Below are positions 7,454-17,900 of a stretch of 35,289 nt of DNA, one piece after another. The stretch comes from Bdellovibrio sp. (lineage in GTDB: Bacteria; Bdellovibrionota; Bacteriovoracia; Bacteriovoracales; Bacteriovoracaceae): positions 1 through 35,289 of the forward strand of contig DYOQ01000019.1 in the NCBI GenBank assembly GCA_020720455.1. Direction: 5' to 3'. Below the pieces are notes generated by a model, which did not search any database, was not told the origin of the DNA, and saw nothing but the letters and a program-made list of their open reading frames with translations. How positions within the stretch are numbered: the first letter of the stretch is position 1; each line of letters begins with the position of its first letter. The position numbers were made by a program, and so were the translations under genes.

Positions 7454-9446
7454 GTAATGTCCATAGTTTTGTTGGGTGAAGTAGTTGGTAGTTTTTAACA
7501 GCATTAAAAAGAAGGTTCCAGTCAATTGTGATAGGAGAGTGAACGTCCATTATTGAGGAAGTAAGTATTACCTTTGGTTTGATTTTATCTGGTATGGTTC
7601 CGCCTACTATAAAAGGTAGTGTTCTACACTGATTGATTGTTATTTTTTTAAATCTAGCTGGGTGGATATCTTCTGCACATCCTACTCCGTGCACGATGTT
7701 TTCATTGTTTTCTTTTAAGAACGAGGTCAGGTCTGATAAATTTTGAATTGGGATATATTTAAGCTTCTTAAGAATCTTTAACATGTTATCGGTAGAGTAA
7801 TAGTCATTAGAAAGCGAGGTGGGAAAATATTGATAAGACTGGTCACCTGTGTATTTTAATTTACCTTTGATCTCTTTCAGATCAAGAAAGATGCGTTTAG
7901 GGCAATGGGCCGTCGTACATTCGCCAGTGTCGTACGTAATAAAGCATCCAGCAGCGTACTCTAAAAGTACGGGATTATATTCGAAATCTGGAATTATCCG
8001 ACACTTGTTTTTAATAGATTTTTCAGTGGTTCTTTCGAGTATATGTTTGACAACATTTGTCTCTGCTATCGATTCATTTGCAAAACCAGCTAAGATGTCT
8101 CCAGGAGAGTATGGAAGACATACCTCTTTATCTTTTATTTTGTCCGTATAACATATTTTTAGTGGCCAATTTTCGGAGTTATTAAAAGCATATGCTAGAT
8201 TGACTAATGTTTGATTTGTATTGCTTAAGCATGTTTGTGGAGATGATGGTATCTGTTTTTTGTCGAAGTGAGAGACTATTCTGTGAATGTTAGTGGTTGC
8301 TTCGTTGTCAATTCTACCTGGGCAGTCGTGGTAATCACTATATAGGTTGCTGATTTCTGCTATTTGAGCAATTTCATCACAAGAGGGACGTGGAAATGCT
8401 GCGGGATAATTTAGACTTCCATTGGTTTCGCAAAGAGAGGGATTGTTTTTAATGTGTTCATGGCATTCAAATAGTGATTGCTGGTCAAGAGTATCTTTCT
8501 GTAAAATATTTTTACAGATGTAGGTCATGTGGTAATCGGGAATATCTTTAGATATAACTTTTTTCCAGAGATCTGGTTGCAGGTAGTAATTACAAAATGT
8601 TTCGCTACTGTCTAGATTGGAACAGAGTGTTTGGATATAAGATAAATTTGCAGGAGATATTTTTTCTAAATAGAGTTTAGATGTTTTGATATCCTCACCA
8701 TTAATCCCATCTTTTTGCAAGTTGCTTAAAGTATCATTATCTATTCTGAGTTTTATTTTGTGCGCTCTTGAAATTACCTCAGGAATATTGCAGATATATG
8801 GTAGAAATGGGTTTTCTCTCCAGTTGGTAATAATCTCTGTGCAAGCGTTTATAGAGTCAGGTTTACGAAATTTTAAGTTGTTAATAGTTTTATCAAAATT
8901 GTCTAGAGCAAAGAGTTCTGCGGTCTCTCTGTTTTGGTAGCATTTAGTATTGTACATGTACTGGAGGAGATCATCTTTTAGTGTGATTGCCGATTCGCTT
9001 AATCCATCTTTTGTTTGGTAGATAATTGGAATATTACTAACCTTATTTTCAACTGAACGAATTAGATTATTTTCGATAAGAGAGTAGAACGTGCAGATAT
9101 TTTCATTTTTTATAAGTGAGGTATATCTTTTTTCTGAGTAAAAAAGAATAGATTTTAAGTAGTAAGGATCAATTCGAATGTCACTTAGATTTGGAATACT
9201 GGATAAAAGTTTTGGCGCTGACTTTAATTTAACATCAAGTTCTCTTAATTGTTCTTTGTTCAGCTGTACTAGAGTCTTGAGTGATTCTACTACACCGGGA
9301 GTTTTAATTGCCAGCTTTGGTGGTGATACGTTCTTTGATTCAGAACATTCCACCTTGATATGTAGAGCATTGCCGGCTAAAAGCAGGACGAAGAGTGTTC
9401 CTGTTTTACAGTGCCGATTTTGCCAGAATCGAAGCGATATCTTCAA
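7434..9446 (-). CDS. Cysteine-rich exported orphan protein (670 aa)
   Basis: The start is TTG at 9446, chosen because GAGGAG lies 7 bases upstream and the next residues form a signal peptide (basic n-region, core about residues 16-30). The mature protein is mostly helical for 400 residues, with many cysteines spread along its length that suggest disulfide bonding in the periplasm or outside. The last third is more globular, with clustered Cys motifs (C-T-T-A-H-C, G-V-G-C-A-E-D) and a conserved-looking C-terminus rich in aromatic residues. No catalytic triad could be assigned. It overlaps the Fe-S oxidoreductase gene upstream by 41 bases and the 379-residue gene downstream by 20, so expression of the three is tied. 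Confidence 0.82.
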   Translation of the reverse strand: MKISLRFWQNRHCKTGTLFVLLLAGNALHIKVECSESKNVSPPKLAIKTPGVVESLKTLVQLNKEQLRELDVKLKSAPKLLSSIPNLSDIRIDPYYLKSILFYSEKRYTSLIKNENICTFYSLIENNLIRSVENKVSNIPIIYQTKDGLSESAITLKDDLLQYMYNTKCYQNRETAELFALDNFDKTINNLKFRKPDSINACTEIITNWRENPFLPYICNIPEVISRAHKIKLRIDNDTLSNLQKDGINGEDIKTSKLYLEKISPANLSYIQTLCSNLDSSETFCNYYLQPDLWKKVISKDIPDYHMTYICKNILQKDTLDQQSLFECHEHIKNNPSLCETNGSLNYPAAFPRPSCDEIAQIAEISNLYSDYHDCPGRIDNEATTNIHRIVSHFDKKQIPSSPQTCLSNTNQTLVNLAYAFNNSENWPLKICYTDKIKDKEVCLPYSPGDILAGFANESIAETNVVKHILERTTEKSIKNKCRIIPDFEYNPVLLEYAAGCFITYDTGECTTAHCPKRIFLDLKEIKGKLKYTGDQSYQYFPTSLSNDYYSTDNMLKILKKLKYIPIQNLSDLTSFLKENNENIVHGVGCAEDIHPARFKKITINQCRTLPFIVGGTIPDKIKPKVILTSSIMDVHSPITIDWNLLFNAVKNYQLLHPTKLWTLHGIKKE

Positions 9447-11403
9447 CTACAAGCTCCTCGGTTGGTTTATGTTGGCCTCTTGATGAGTTAAAATTTATCA
9501 AGCAGTATGAACACGCTGTTGCAAGTTGTGGTACTTTTGTTTCGGCCACCTGCTTTAATCTGTTGATAGCAAGGTGTTCTCCTTCAGGAAGTTCATACCA
9601 CATGTTGCCACCACCCATACCACAGCATGCTGCATTCTCTTTGTTTTTCTTCATCTCATTTAGAGTGATACCAGGAATGGCCGCAAGGATTTTTCGAGGA
9701 GAGTTGTATTCTCCGCCGTGTCTTCCAAGATAACAAGGGTCATGAAATGTTAGCTTTGCCTCAACTCGTTTTATTGGTTTGATTTTTCCAGTATCAAGTA
9801 GTTCTGCAAGAAGTTGCGAATGGTGAATTACATCAAACTTAGCATTTTCAAAACGTGAGTACTCTTTGCCAATCGTGTGCATGCAGTGAGGACAATGAGT
9901 AACTATTTTTTTAAATTTAAACTTATTTAAAAGTTCAATATTGTTTTTTGCTATTGTGTCAAAACTATACTCATCACCAAATCTTCTGATCGGATCACCA
10001 CAACATATCTCTTTATCGCCTAATGTTGCAAAGTTTACGCCAGCAGCTCTTAAAAGGTTCATTGTGTCTTTAACAATTTTTTGGTTTTCGGAGTCATAAG
10101 AGCCAGCACAACCGACAAAAAGTAGATAATCTACTTCGATACCTTCTTTGATGATCGGCACATTTTGATTGCTTGCCCATTTGAATCGATCACTTCCTGC
10201 AATACCCCATGGATTGTTATTAATTTGGATATTGCTAGATGCAGTTGCAGCTGCTGGAAGAATATTTGCAAGAGTTAGCACCTTGTATCTTCGAGCACCC
10301 ATAATAATATTTACATGTTCAATGTGCATTGGACACATTTCCATGCAGGCCCCACAAGTTGTGCAAGCATCAAGCTCGTTAAATTCGTAAAGCTGTTTTT
10401 CACTCCAAAGATCTCCGTCTAAATTAGCTTCAGTAAAATCTCTCATCTTTGTGATAATCTCTTTTGGGTTGAGTTTTTTTCCAGATGCTTGAGCAGGGCA
10501 TGCATTTGTACATCTTCCACATTCAACGCAGGCGATTAGATCCAACTTGTTTTTTTGTGTTAGTTCAGAAGCTTTGCCAAGCCCAAATGTTTCAGCTTCT
10601 TCGTTTTCAAAATTCATTGGCATAAGAACTGCGCCTTGATTTTTGCGAGAAACTAAGGAGGTAGTAATTGCAGCGATGATGTGAAAAAATTTTCTGTATC
10701 CAAGAGCAGATACGAACACCATTGTTGATACCATGTGGATAAACCACAAAAATTTATGAAAAAATTGAATAGAGCTTAGCTGAATACTCATTGCGGAAAA
10801 TATTGAGGCAATAAACCAGCCAACAGGAGACCAGGTAGATTCAGCTTGTGGCATGTTCGTTCCATAAATCCTAAGGCCTTCAAGCAAGTATCCGACAATC
10901 ACTAGAGTAATGATTGTTAAGTACATAAACAGTTCAGGTTTGGAATTTTTCAGAGTGAGATAGTCTGGTTTTAAAATAAATCTTCTATAAAATGCTAAGC
11001 CAACACCCAGAAGAACTGCAATACCAGCAATATCGGCTAAAAATGAAAATAGAATATAAAATGGTCCTTGGAAAATTTTTATTGGTGTATCTTGATGGAT
11101 GGCAACTAACCCAGTGGTAATCGTAAGGACTATGAAACCATAGAAAATGGCACCATGAAAAATTCCAACAAAGCTATCTCTTGGGATTTTTCCTTGAAAC
11201 AGTAATGTGTCGAGGAGTCCGTTCCAATCTAACTCCTTTGCGCCTAGAAGTTTATTTCCTCCGGTTGTGCCGCCACTTTTAACGAACTTATATTTTTTAA
11301 TTAAACTTAATCCTAGTGCTGTTAGTGAAGCAAGCAGGAAAAGATACATTGCAATAACGTACCATGCTGGAATGTTCCACGTTAACTCTCTAGAGGTCTC
11401 CAT
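9406..11403 (-). CDS. Membrane Fe-S oxidoreductase: NarI-like cytochrome b fused to HdrD-like CCG domains
   Basis: A 665-residue inner-membrane electron-transfer protein. The first 240 residues hold about five membrane helices with histidines (G-I-F-H-G, V-A-I-H-Q, F-F-H-K-F, W-F-I-H-M) suited to haem b ligation, as in the NarI/DsrM group. Two 4Fe-4S ferredoxin motifs follow, CxxCxxCxxxCP near 290-301 and 345-356. Two CCG domains come next, with E-I-C-C-G-D-P and H-C-P-H-C (about 467 and 503) and A-C-C-G-M-G-G-G and C-S-Y-C (about 592 and 632), as in heterodisulfide reductase subunit D. Fused proteins of this design include the ETF:(methyl)menaquinone oxidoreductases of beta-oxidation, which is my preferred reading, although no ETF gene is nearby. 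AGGAG lies 8 bases before ATG 11403. It heads the minus-strand operon. Confidence 0.88.
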   Translation of the reverse strand: METSRELTWNIPAWYVIAMYLFLLASLTALGLSLIKKYKFVKSGGTTGGNKLLGAKELDWNGLLDTLLFQGKIPRDSFVGIFHGAIFYGFIVLTITTGLVAIHQDTPIKIFQGPFYILFSFLADIAGIAVLLGVGLAFYRRFILKPDYLTLKNSKPELFMYLTIITLVIVGYLLEGLRIYGTNMPQAESTWSPVGWFIASIFSAMSIQLSSIQFFHKFLWFIHMVSTMVFVSALGYRKFFHIIAAITTSLVSRKNQGAVLMPMNFENEEAETFGLGKASELTQKNKLDLIACVECGRCTNACPAQASGKKLNPKEIITKMRDFTEANLDGDLWSEKQLYEFNELDACTTCGACMEMCPMHIEHVNIIMGARRYKVLTLANILPAAATASSNIQINNNPWGIAGSDRFKWASNQNVPIIKEGIEVDYLLFVGCAGSYDSENQKIVKDTMNLLRAAGVNFATLGDKEICCGDPIRRFGDEYSFDTIAKNNIELLNKFKFKKIVTHCPHCMHTIGKEYSRFENAKFDVIHHSQLLAELLDTGKIKPIKRVEAKLTFHDPCYLGRHGGEYNSPRKILAAIPGITLNEMKKNKENAACCGMGGGNMWYELPEGEHLAINRLKQVAETKVPQLATACSYCLINFNSSRGQHKPTEELVVEDIASILAKSAL
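9454..9459 (-). promoter_or_regulatory. Strong ribosome binding site deciding a TTG start
   Basis: GAGGAG on the minus strand, 7 bases before TTG 9446 and inside the 3' end of the oxidoreductase gene. It is the main reason for accepting the rare start codon of the 670-residue protein. Confidence 0.7.
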
Positions 11404-11421
11404 TTGTTAGTCTCCTAAATT

Positions 11422-11449
11422 TTGCATATTAAGGAAAGTATCATAGAAT
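11422..11449 (+). promoter_or_regulatory. Candidate promoter for the lipoprotein-addBA operon
   Basis: In the 85-base divergent gap, TTGCAT (11422-11427) and TAGAAT (11444-11449) are spaced by 16 bases and point toward the gene at 11489. The match is moderate, and AT-rich DNA gives many such pairs. Confidence 0.3.
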
Positions 11450-11488
11450 AGGATAGTTTAATTTTGCTAAAAGACAAGGGAATTTCTG

Positions 11489-12544
11489 ATGAATAAAATT
11501 AGTATCACTTCGTTATGCTCTATAGTTTTGTTGATTCAAGGGTGCTCTCTCGTAAGAACATTGAATATGAAAGAACACAATTTTGGAAGACAGGCAAAGC
11601 ATATTGTTTGGTTTCAGATAGCTGGACTTAGTGAAGAACATTTTGCGATGTTGAAATTTTCTAAAAAGGACGAAGGCGCGCTGACGTCAATTGAAAGAGC
11701 GTCTTGCTTGGGAAATGTTTGGAGCTACAATTTGTACAAGATTAGGCCAACTGCTGAAGATGCTTTTATTGCTCAGCTAACAGGGAGTAATGATATTGTA
11801 GATAGCTGTAAAAAGTTTGAAAAAAAATATGTTTGGGAGATGCTAGATACGATGGGGTTTTACTCTGGTGTTCTTGAACTTCAGGGAAGTAGTGTGGAGT
11901 CTAAATATTTAACTAGCTCAAGGCATCTTTGTTCGAAAGAGTTAAGGCCAAAGCTTAATGATATGGTTATGTGGAAAATGTCATCGAGAGGAAAAGATGA
12001 TGCAGATAGCATGGTTTTTCATTATCAAGATATAAACAGTGGCAAAGAAGAAAGTGGGATATTCTTTGATCGGTCTTGTAATGAATCAGGATGCTACTCT
12101 TCAATTTTAAACAATGCTAAAAGTTTGCATAAAAATTATTCCACTGGAAAGTCGCAGTACCTTTTTATGGTTAGAGATTTTTCTTATCTAGAGGCATTAA
12201 GTAAAAAAAATGTAGCTCAGGTTCAAGAAATTTTATATGAGCTAGATAAAACGATACAGTATTTTGTTGATGAATCTATGCATGATGAAAATATGTTAGT
12301 ACTTGTGACCACGGCCGCTAGTAAGAAGTTGGAGTTTCCGAAGTTTGGGAAGGAGTGGTTTATATTTGACAAGGAGAGCGAATATTTGACTTTTAAAAGC
12401 AACGCTTTGATATCGCCACTGTACGCGTCAGGTGCTGGGGCAGAAAATTTTTGTGGTTTTTATAAAGAGTACGAGGTCACAAAAAGGGTTGTTGAGGCTG
12501 CATCAAAAGGTAAGATTAAGTTTAAATTGCTAAACTTTTTCTAG
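11489..12544 (+). CDS. Lipoprotein, possibly degenerate alkaline-phosphatase superfamily
   Basis: A 351-residue lipoprotein with lipobox L-I-Q-G-C (Cys about residue 19). AAGGGA precedes ATG 11489. After the tether, H-I-V-W-F-Q-I-A-G-L resembles the first strand of type I phosphodiesterase/sulfatase proteins, which normally reads hydrophobics-D-G. R-P-T-A-E-D-A-F-I-A-Q-L-T-G resembles their P-T-x-P-x-x-x-S-L-x-T-G segment. Later, M-L-V-L-V-T-T-A sits where these enzymes carry a metal-binding T-S-D-H-G. The metal ligands Asp and Asp-His are therefore missing, so if the relationship is real this is a binding protein rather than an enzyme. It lies 3 bases before the AddB-like gene, so it is co-transcribed with DNA repair genes for no obvious reason. 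The family call is tentative. Confidence 0.75.
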   Translation: MNKISITSLCSIVLLIQGCSLVRTLNMKEHNFGRQAKHIVWFQIAGLSEEHFAMLKFSKKDEGALTSIERASCLGNVWSYNLYKIRPTAEDAFIAQLTGSNDIVDSCKKFEKKYVWEMLDTMGFYSGVLELQGSSVESKYLTSSRHLCSKELRPKLNDMVMWKMSSRGKDDADSMVFHYQDINSGKEESGIFFDRSCNESGCYSSILNNAKSLHKNYSTGKSQYLFMVRDFSYLEALSKKNVAQVQEILYELDKTIQYFVDESMHDENMLVLVTTAASKKLEFPKFGKEWFIFDKESEYLTFKSNALISPLYASGAGAENFCGFYKEYEVTKRVVEAASKGKIKFKLLNFF

Positions 12545-12547
12545 TAT

Positions 12548-14920
12548 ATGATACAAGTAATACCTTACACGTTTAAAAATAAAACAGATGTTATACGTGA
12601 AAATATTGTTAGTGGTATAATAGATATTGTTTGCCCTGGTCCGCAAGTTGCAGACGGCCTTCGTCAGCAGTTACAAAGAGAAATAGATTCCAGTGATGCT
12701 CTCAATTTAAATGTTATTACCTTTAGTAAGTTTCTTAAAGATTTGCTAACTACTCTTGGAAAAAATATTGAGTTAAAAAGAAAGAGTGATCTCTTGCTAA
12801 CGATGAGTAGTGTTTGGCGACAAATGGTACCAGAAGGCACGTATTCAGCATTTGTTACAAGCTTTGATCTTTTTACTGAGTTGCGAGGCTTCTCTACGGA
12901 GTTGTCAGTAGTCGAAGATGCTTTAGAACATATAGATGATATAACAAAAAGATTAGTAATGTCGTATTACAAGATAATGGAAATGTTAGAGTATGTTGAT
13001 GAATATAAAGCATGTTCTATCGTTTCTTCTAAGTACCAACAATCTGAGCAGATCAAGAAAAAATATCTTATGTATGGTTTCAGTTTTATGACTGGTGTTC
13101 AGGTCGATATGTTGAAAACATTGGGACAATATGATGACGTCATCGTTCTGGTACCATTAAATGTGCTTAGAGAGATTAAGCAGGTTGATTGGATATCATG
13201 GCTTGGAGTGATAGACGATAGTAGTTTTAAGGATACTCAGTTAGAAAATGTTGTGGATGCGCAAGTAGCATACTGTTCAAAAGGCAGAACCGGTGAGGCC
13301 CTAGAGCGTGTGATCGCTAAAATAGATGCGAGTGATAAACGAAAATGTTTTATTGCTTGTGAGAAAAAAATGCATAAAGAGTTCCCCTTGTCTGTTATAG
13401 GTAGAGGGTTGTTGTTTAAAAGTGAGATAGTTACTTTTGAAGTTATTGTCGATAGCGAATTTACTCGGTTTAAAAATGAGGTAATTAGTCAACATCCGGT
13501 CAGAGATAAGGAGTTGGAACCATTTTCAATTGAGGTTTGCTTAAAGGTTGTTAGGCAGATTATTAAAGAAGAGATATCGAGTAACTTTGGCACTGCAAAT
13601 ACTATGAAAATTAAAGTTCTCTTGTTGATGTACGAAAGGTTTGAGAGCTGGGCAAATAGTTCAGATAAGAATGTTAACCTAACTGAGTTTGACTTAGAAG
13701 TTTTTCAACATATTGTTTCACTTGATACGCCAAGAATTTTTTTAGTAGCAGTGGAAAAAGATAACATGGGAATTGTTGGAGGGTTTGACGTAATACCGTA
13801 TACAACAAATGATGATGTTGTAATCTTAGTTGCCAATTCTTATACTGGTGATTTAGTCAAATCTGTTGACCGCTATAACCACGGTGTAGAAACTGTTTTA
13901 TCATCGGTAGGCCCAATAAAAAGGAGTCGTATTGAGTATCTTTTTGCAAAAGCAGAAGTGCTAGAGGTTCTTGATAGAAAGAATAGTATTCTGGTGATGG
14001 AAGAGGGTATAGATGAAATTTTTCCAGGATGGAAAGAAGTTTTAGAAGAACTGAATCTTAAGAGTGTAGAGGTTGATCAATCTGGGGTGTTTCTCGAATC
14101 ACTATCTTTTTTAAATAACATTATTGCTTCTGATTCGTCGGTTGAAGAGCGTGCTTCGATAACCGCAGGAAAGTTACAGTCATATATGGATTGCCCTCGT
14201 AAATTTTATTTTACATATCAAAATCAAGTTGATCAACGAGTGAAAAGTAAAAAAGCTTTACTTCCTTACCATCTTGGAGAAATTCAACATTTGTCTATTA
14301 AGGCTTGGTTTGAAAATAAGTCCAATGAAATATCTGTCGTTGTGCGTGAGGTTTTTTTTGCATATTTAAAACAGCATGAAGTTGAGCTTGGAAGTTTTGA
14401 TATACTTAAAGAGCTTGGAAGATTAAAGGTGAGTGTTGAAAATGGGGTTAATGTATTAAACAAATTGTTACATGATTACTCTATGGATAGTATTCAATTT
14501 GAAGTTGCAATTAATGTCTCTGTTAACGAAAAAAAGATGGTTGGACGTATTGATGCCATACTAAGCAATGACAAGGAAATGGTGATTATCGATTTTAAAC
14601 GATCAGCATCTGGAGTACCTAACAAGAGTGATTTTTTGGATTTTCAGGCCGTTCAGTTATGGTTTTATCTTGCACGGTTAAAAAGTTTGGAAGCTTCAAA
14701 AAAAGTGAAGATGATTATGTATTTAAATCTTGATTCAGTTGAAGATTCGCTCTGTATTACTAATGAGATGGTTAATATTGATGCCATGGCCGATCTGTAT
14801 ATTGAGAAAGAAAATAATATTGTAAGCACGATGTGTGCAGATAAAAAATTCTTGCCGACACCAGCTAGTGTCGATGTTTGCAACTACTGCCCCGTTAAGG
14901 GTTTGTGCGAACGGGATTAG
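12548..14920 (+). CDS. addB: AddB-like nuclease subunit with Fe-S PD-(D/E)XK domain
   Basis: A 790-residue partner subunit for the AddA-like helicase. The N-terminal half is diverged helicase-like sequence without a Walker A motif (C-P-G-P-Q where a P-loop would sit), as in AddB. The C-terminal third is a RecB-family nuclease with metal ligands D669 (G-R-I-D) and D682-F-K684, and Q703 of the Q-L-W-F-Y motif. C549 (D-C-P-R-K-F) together with C778, C781 and C787 (CxxCx5C at the C-terminus) reproduces the four-cysteine Fe-S clasp of Bacillus AddB. It is shorter than the roughly 1150 residues typical for AddB. The role is processing of DNA double-strand ends for RecA loading. No clear ribosome site is seen 3 bases after the lipoprotein stop, so coupling is likely. 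Confidence 0.85.
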   Translation: MIQVIPYTFKNKTDVIRENIVSGIIDIVCPGPQVADGLRQQLQREIDSSDALNLNVITFSKFLKDLLTTLGKNIELKRKSDLLLTMSSVWRQMVPEGTYSAFVTSFDLFTELRGFSTELSVVEDALEHIDDITKRLVMSYYKIMEMLEYVDEYKACSIVSSKYQQSEQIKKKYLMYGFSFMTGVQVDMLKTLGQYDDVIVLVPLNVLREIKQVDWISWLGVIDDSSFKDTQLENVVDAQVAYCSKGRTGEALERVIAKIDASDKRKCFIACEKKMHKEFPLSVIGRGLLFKSEIVTFEVIVDSEFTRFKNEVISQHPVRDKELEPFSIEVCLKVVRQIIKEEISSNFGTANTMKIKVLLLMYERFESWANSSDKNVNLTEFDLEVFQHIVSLDTPRIFLVAVEKDNMGIVGGFDVIPYTTNDDVVILVANSYTGDLVKSVDRYNHGVETVLSSVGPIKRSRIEYLFAKAEVLEVLDRKNSILVMEEGIDEIFPGWKEVLEELNLKSVEVDQSGVFLESLSFLNNIIASDSSVEERASITAGKLQSYMDCPRKFYFTYQNQVDQRVKSKKALLPYHLGEIQHLSIKAWFENKSNEISVVVREVFFAYLKQHEVELGSFDILKELGRLKVSVENGVNVLNKLLHDYSMDSIQFEVAINVSVNEKKMVGRIDAILSNDKEMVIIDFKRSASGVPNKSDFLDFQAVQLWFYLARLKSLEASKKVKMIMYLNLDSVEDSLCITNEMVNIDAMADLYIEKENNIVSTMCADKKFLPTPASVDVCNYCPVKGLCERD

Positions 14921-14923
14921 TTT

Positions 14924-17900
14924 ATGGAGATAAGAAAACCAAACAACGAACAAGAAAAGGCAATTGGTCATCATGGTAAAGTGATACTTAATGCTGGCGC
15001 AGGTTCAGGCAAGACTTTCGTAATTGTAGAACATCTCTGTTTTAAGGTTAGTGAATTTTTAAATGAGCTTTCGCTATCAAGTGATACGGAAATTATAAGA
15101 AGTAATGAAAGAAAGATTAAACAGTATCTTTCATCACTAGTAGTTATAACGTTTACAAGAGATGCTGCCGGTGAATTACTTGGGAGAATTAAAAGCAGAG
15201 TCAAATTATTTGTAGAAAGTAGCGAGCTTTGGAGGATGGTTTTAGATAACTTGTCGATGATGATGATTGGAACGATTCATAGTTTTTGCTTGAGAGTGTT
15301 AGCTGCAGGACATTCAACTACTATTGGCCATAAAGTAGAGATCGTTAGTGAGTATGACTACTTGGATAATATTAGACAAGCAATAGTAGCGTGGACTGAG
15401 TGTTTGACATGTGAGGAGGGGGCCAATAAGCAGATCGTCTATAATAATTATGAAGTAATTGTTTCAGCGATGAAGAAAATATTTGAAGATGCTCAGTTAC
15501 GCTCTGTGTGGTTAGATCAAACAAAAGTCAAGGCAAGTTTTAGTTTTGAGATTTTTTTAAAAGAATTTATAGAAGCAATTGTTACTAAATCATATCTAGA
15601 TACAGGTCTTGATTTAACTAAGTATGCTTCTTTTCAGGATAAGAAATGGTATGAGTTTATTTTAGGGTTTCAACTATTGTGGAAGACTAGGCCACTTGTT
15701 GATATAAGCTCATACTCTGCATATAAAGCTTATTTTGAAAGTTTTGACAGGGCCCCGACAGTACCAAAAAATGTCGATGGTGTTGGTAAATATCTTTTGG
15801 CGGTCAGGAAAATTAGGGAGTATTTTAAAAAATATAGAGACGATTTAGATGCGTATTGCTTGGGTAGCTCGGCAACTTATTTGGAGTGGCACACGACACT
15901 GCTATCGTTGTTTGCTTTTATAAACAGTAAGTACATCCTTAAAAATGGAATTACTTTTGCTGATATTGAGTATTATGCTCTCAAAGAACTTAATAATTCA
16001 ACTTTTGTTGCAAATGTCAGTGAGATGTATAGTTATATAATCGTTGATGAGTTTCAGGATACTTCGTGGGTGCAGTTTGAGATTATTAATAAAATAGTTG
16101 CAAATGATTATTCAAAACTTTTTGTTGTTGGAGATTTGAAACAGGCCATCTATGGTTTCAGGGGTGGTGAGCTAGGGGTTTTTAAAGAGTGTACAAGACT
16201 TCTGGGGAACGAGTTGTCGTTGTTATCCAACTATAGATCAAATGAGAAAATTGTTGATTTTAATAATGTTTTTTTTGAAAAATTATTTCCGATGGATGCT
16301 AACTTGGATTTATGCGATAGAGCGAGTATTCCCTATGTTTGGCAACGGCCAGTAATAATCAACGCCGGAGAGGTTGGAGTAGAGAGAGTTGTTGTAGAAG
16401 TCAGTGGAAAAGAAAAAGGCAAAATTTCATTTAACGAGATTAACGAGATTGAGGCAACTGCTATATGTAAAAAAATTTACGAACTATTATTAAATAATGA
16501 TTATCGGCAAATATGTATTATGTATAAGAAGCTTTCACCTTCACGCTTTTTGATTCAAAAGCTAATAGCTAAGAATATAGGGTTTACTGCTCAGGTTAAG
16601 ATTAAAAGAGAAGAAGAGCCAATCGTTGCAATCTTTTATCGGCTGCTGTTGTCGGGCCTAAACCCAAGTGATTGTAGTAAGTCACTATTTCATATAAGCG
16701 GCATTTTAAAGTTTCTAAGGATAAAAGCAGCGAGTGCTGAGATAAATAAGCAGTTGGGCATCTTTAATGCAAGTACTAAATTGATTGGCGTGTACCATTC
16801 ATACCTATCTTTTTTATATTCACTTAATATTTCAACATCAGCTCATGATCTTAATCTGAAGGTAATTGAGGCAATATGTAGTAACGCTAAAGATGATTTA
16901 GATAGAATAGCAGTAGTTCTAGAAGGAGTGAAGGGTGATACTATTTCTACAGATTTTGCTTACGGTGATAATCCATCTCGTGTAGTTATTAAAACTTGTC
17001 ATGCTACGAAAGGGTTGGAGTATGATTGTTGTATTTTAGGTGGTATCCATACAAACGGTAGATCATCATCAATGAGAGATTTGATCGGGAAACTTCCAGA
17101 TAGTATTCTTTGGAAAAAAAATATCGAAGATAAAGTTAAATACAAATCACCTAGTTATATTTTAGAGCAATTACTTGAGTCGACAAAAGAGTTTGCTGAG
17201 TCAAAACGATTGTTATATGTAGCAATGACTCGTGCAGTGAAAAGATTGATCTGGATTGAATTGTATGATGGAGAGAAAAGATTACTCTCTGGTGGGTTAA
17301 ATTGGGCAAGTATAATATCGACAGTCGTTGATGCAAATAATAGTGTTGCAGAGAAAGTGTTTCGTCAAGAATTGATCTTTGGTGACGAGAGAAAAAAAAC
17401 AGTGTTTGGTTCAATCTCACCACTTTTCCACACAGATAATTGTGGAGTAGTCGGAGCAGATGTTAGTGCTGATAGAGTTAGTTTAGTCGGTACGACAGGG
17501 GAAGCCTCTGTTACAAAACTTTCAGCCTTGGCCACTTGTCCTCGTAAATATTATTATCAAAGTATTTGTAAAATTTTGGATGAGGATGTTAGCAAACTCC
17601 ACGAGTTTACAGAAAATGTATTTAAGCAAAAAAATATAGTTGTTGATAGTGTAGGTATCCGTTCAAGTGCTGAGCGTGGTAGTAAGCTCCACTATCTGAT
17701 TTCAGAGTTGTCTACTGGTAAAATAAATTTAGATGAAATTAGAAATAAAGTTGTTGCTTGTGATATGTTGGTTATTGAGTGGGCAAATTCTAGATTAAGA
17801 AAAAGATCAACTGTTTCTAAGATTTATTCTGAAAAAGTTTTGAAATTTGATTTTTTTGGTTCGATGATACAAGGGATTCCCGATTTAATTTTGATTAACA

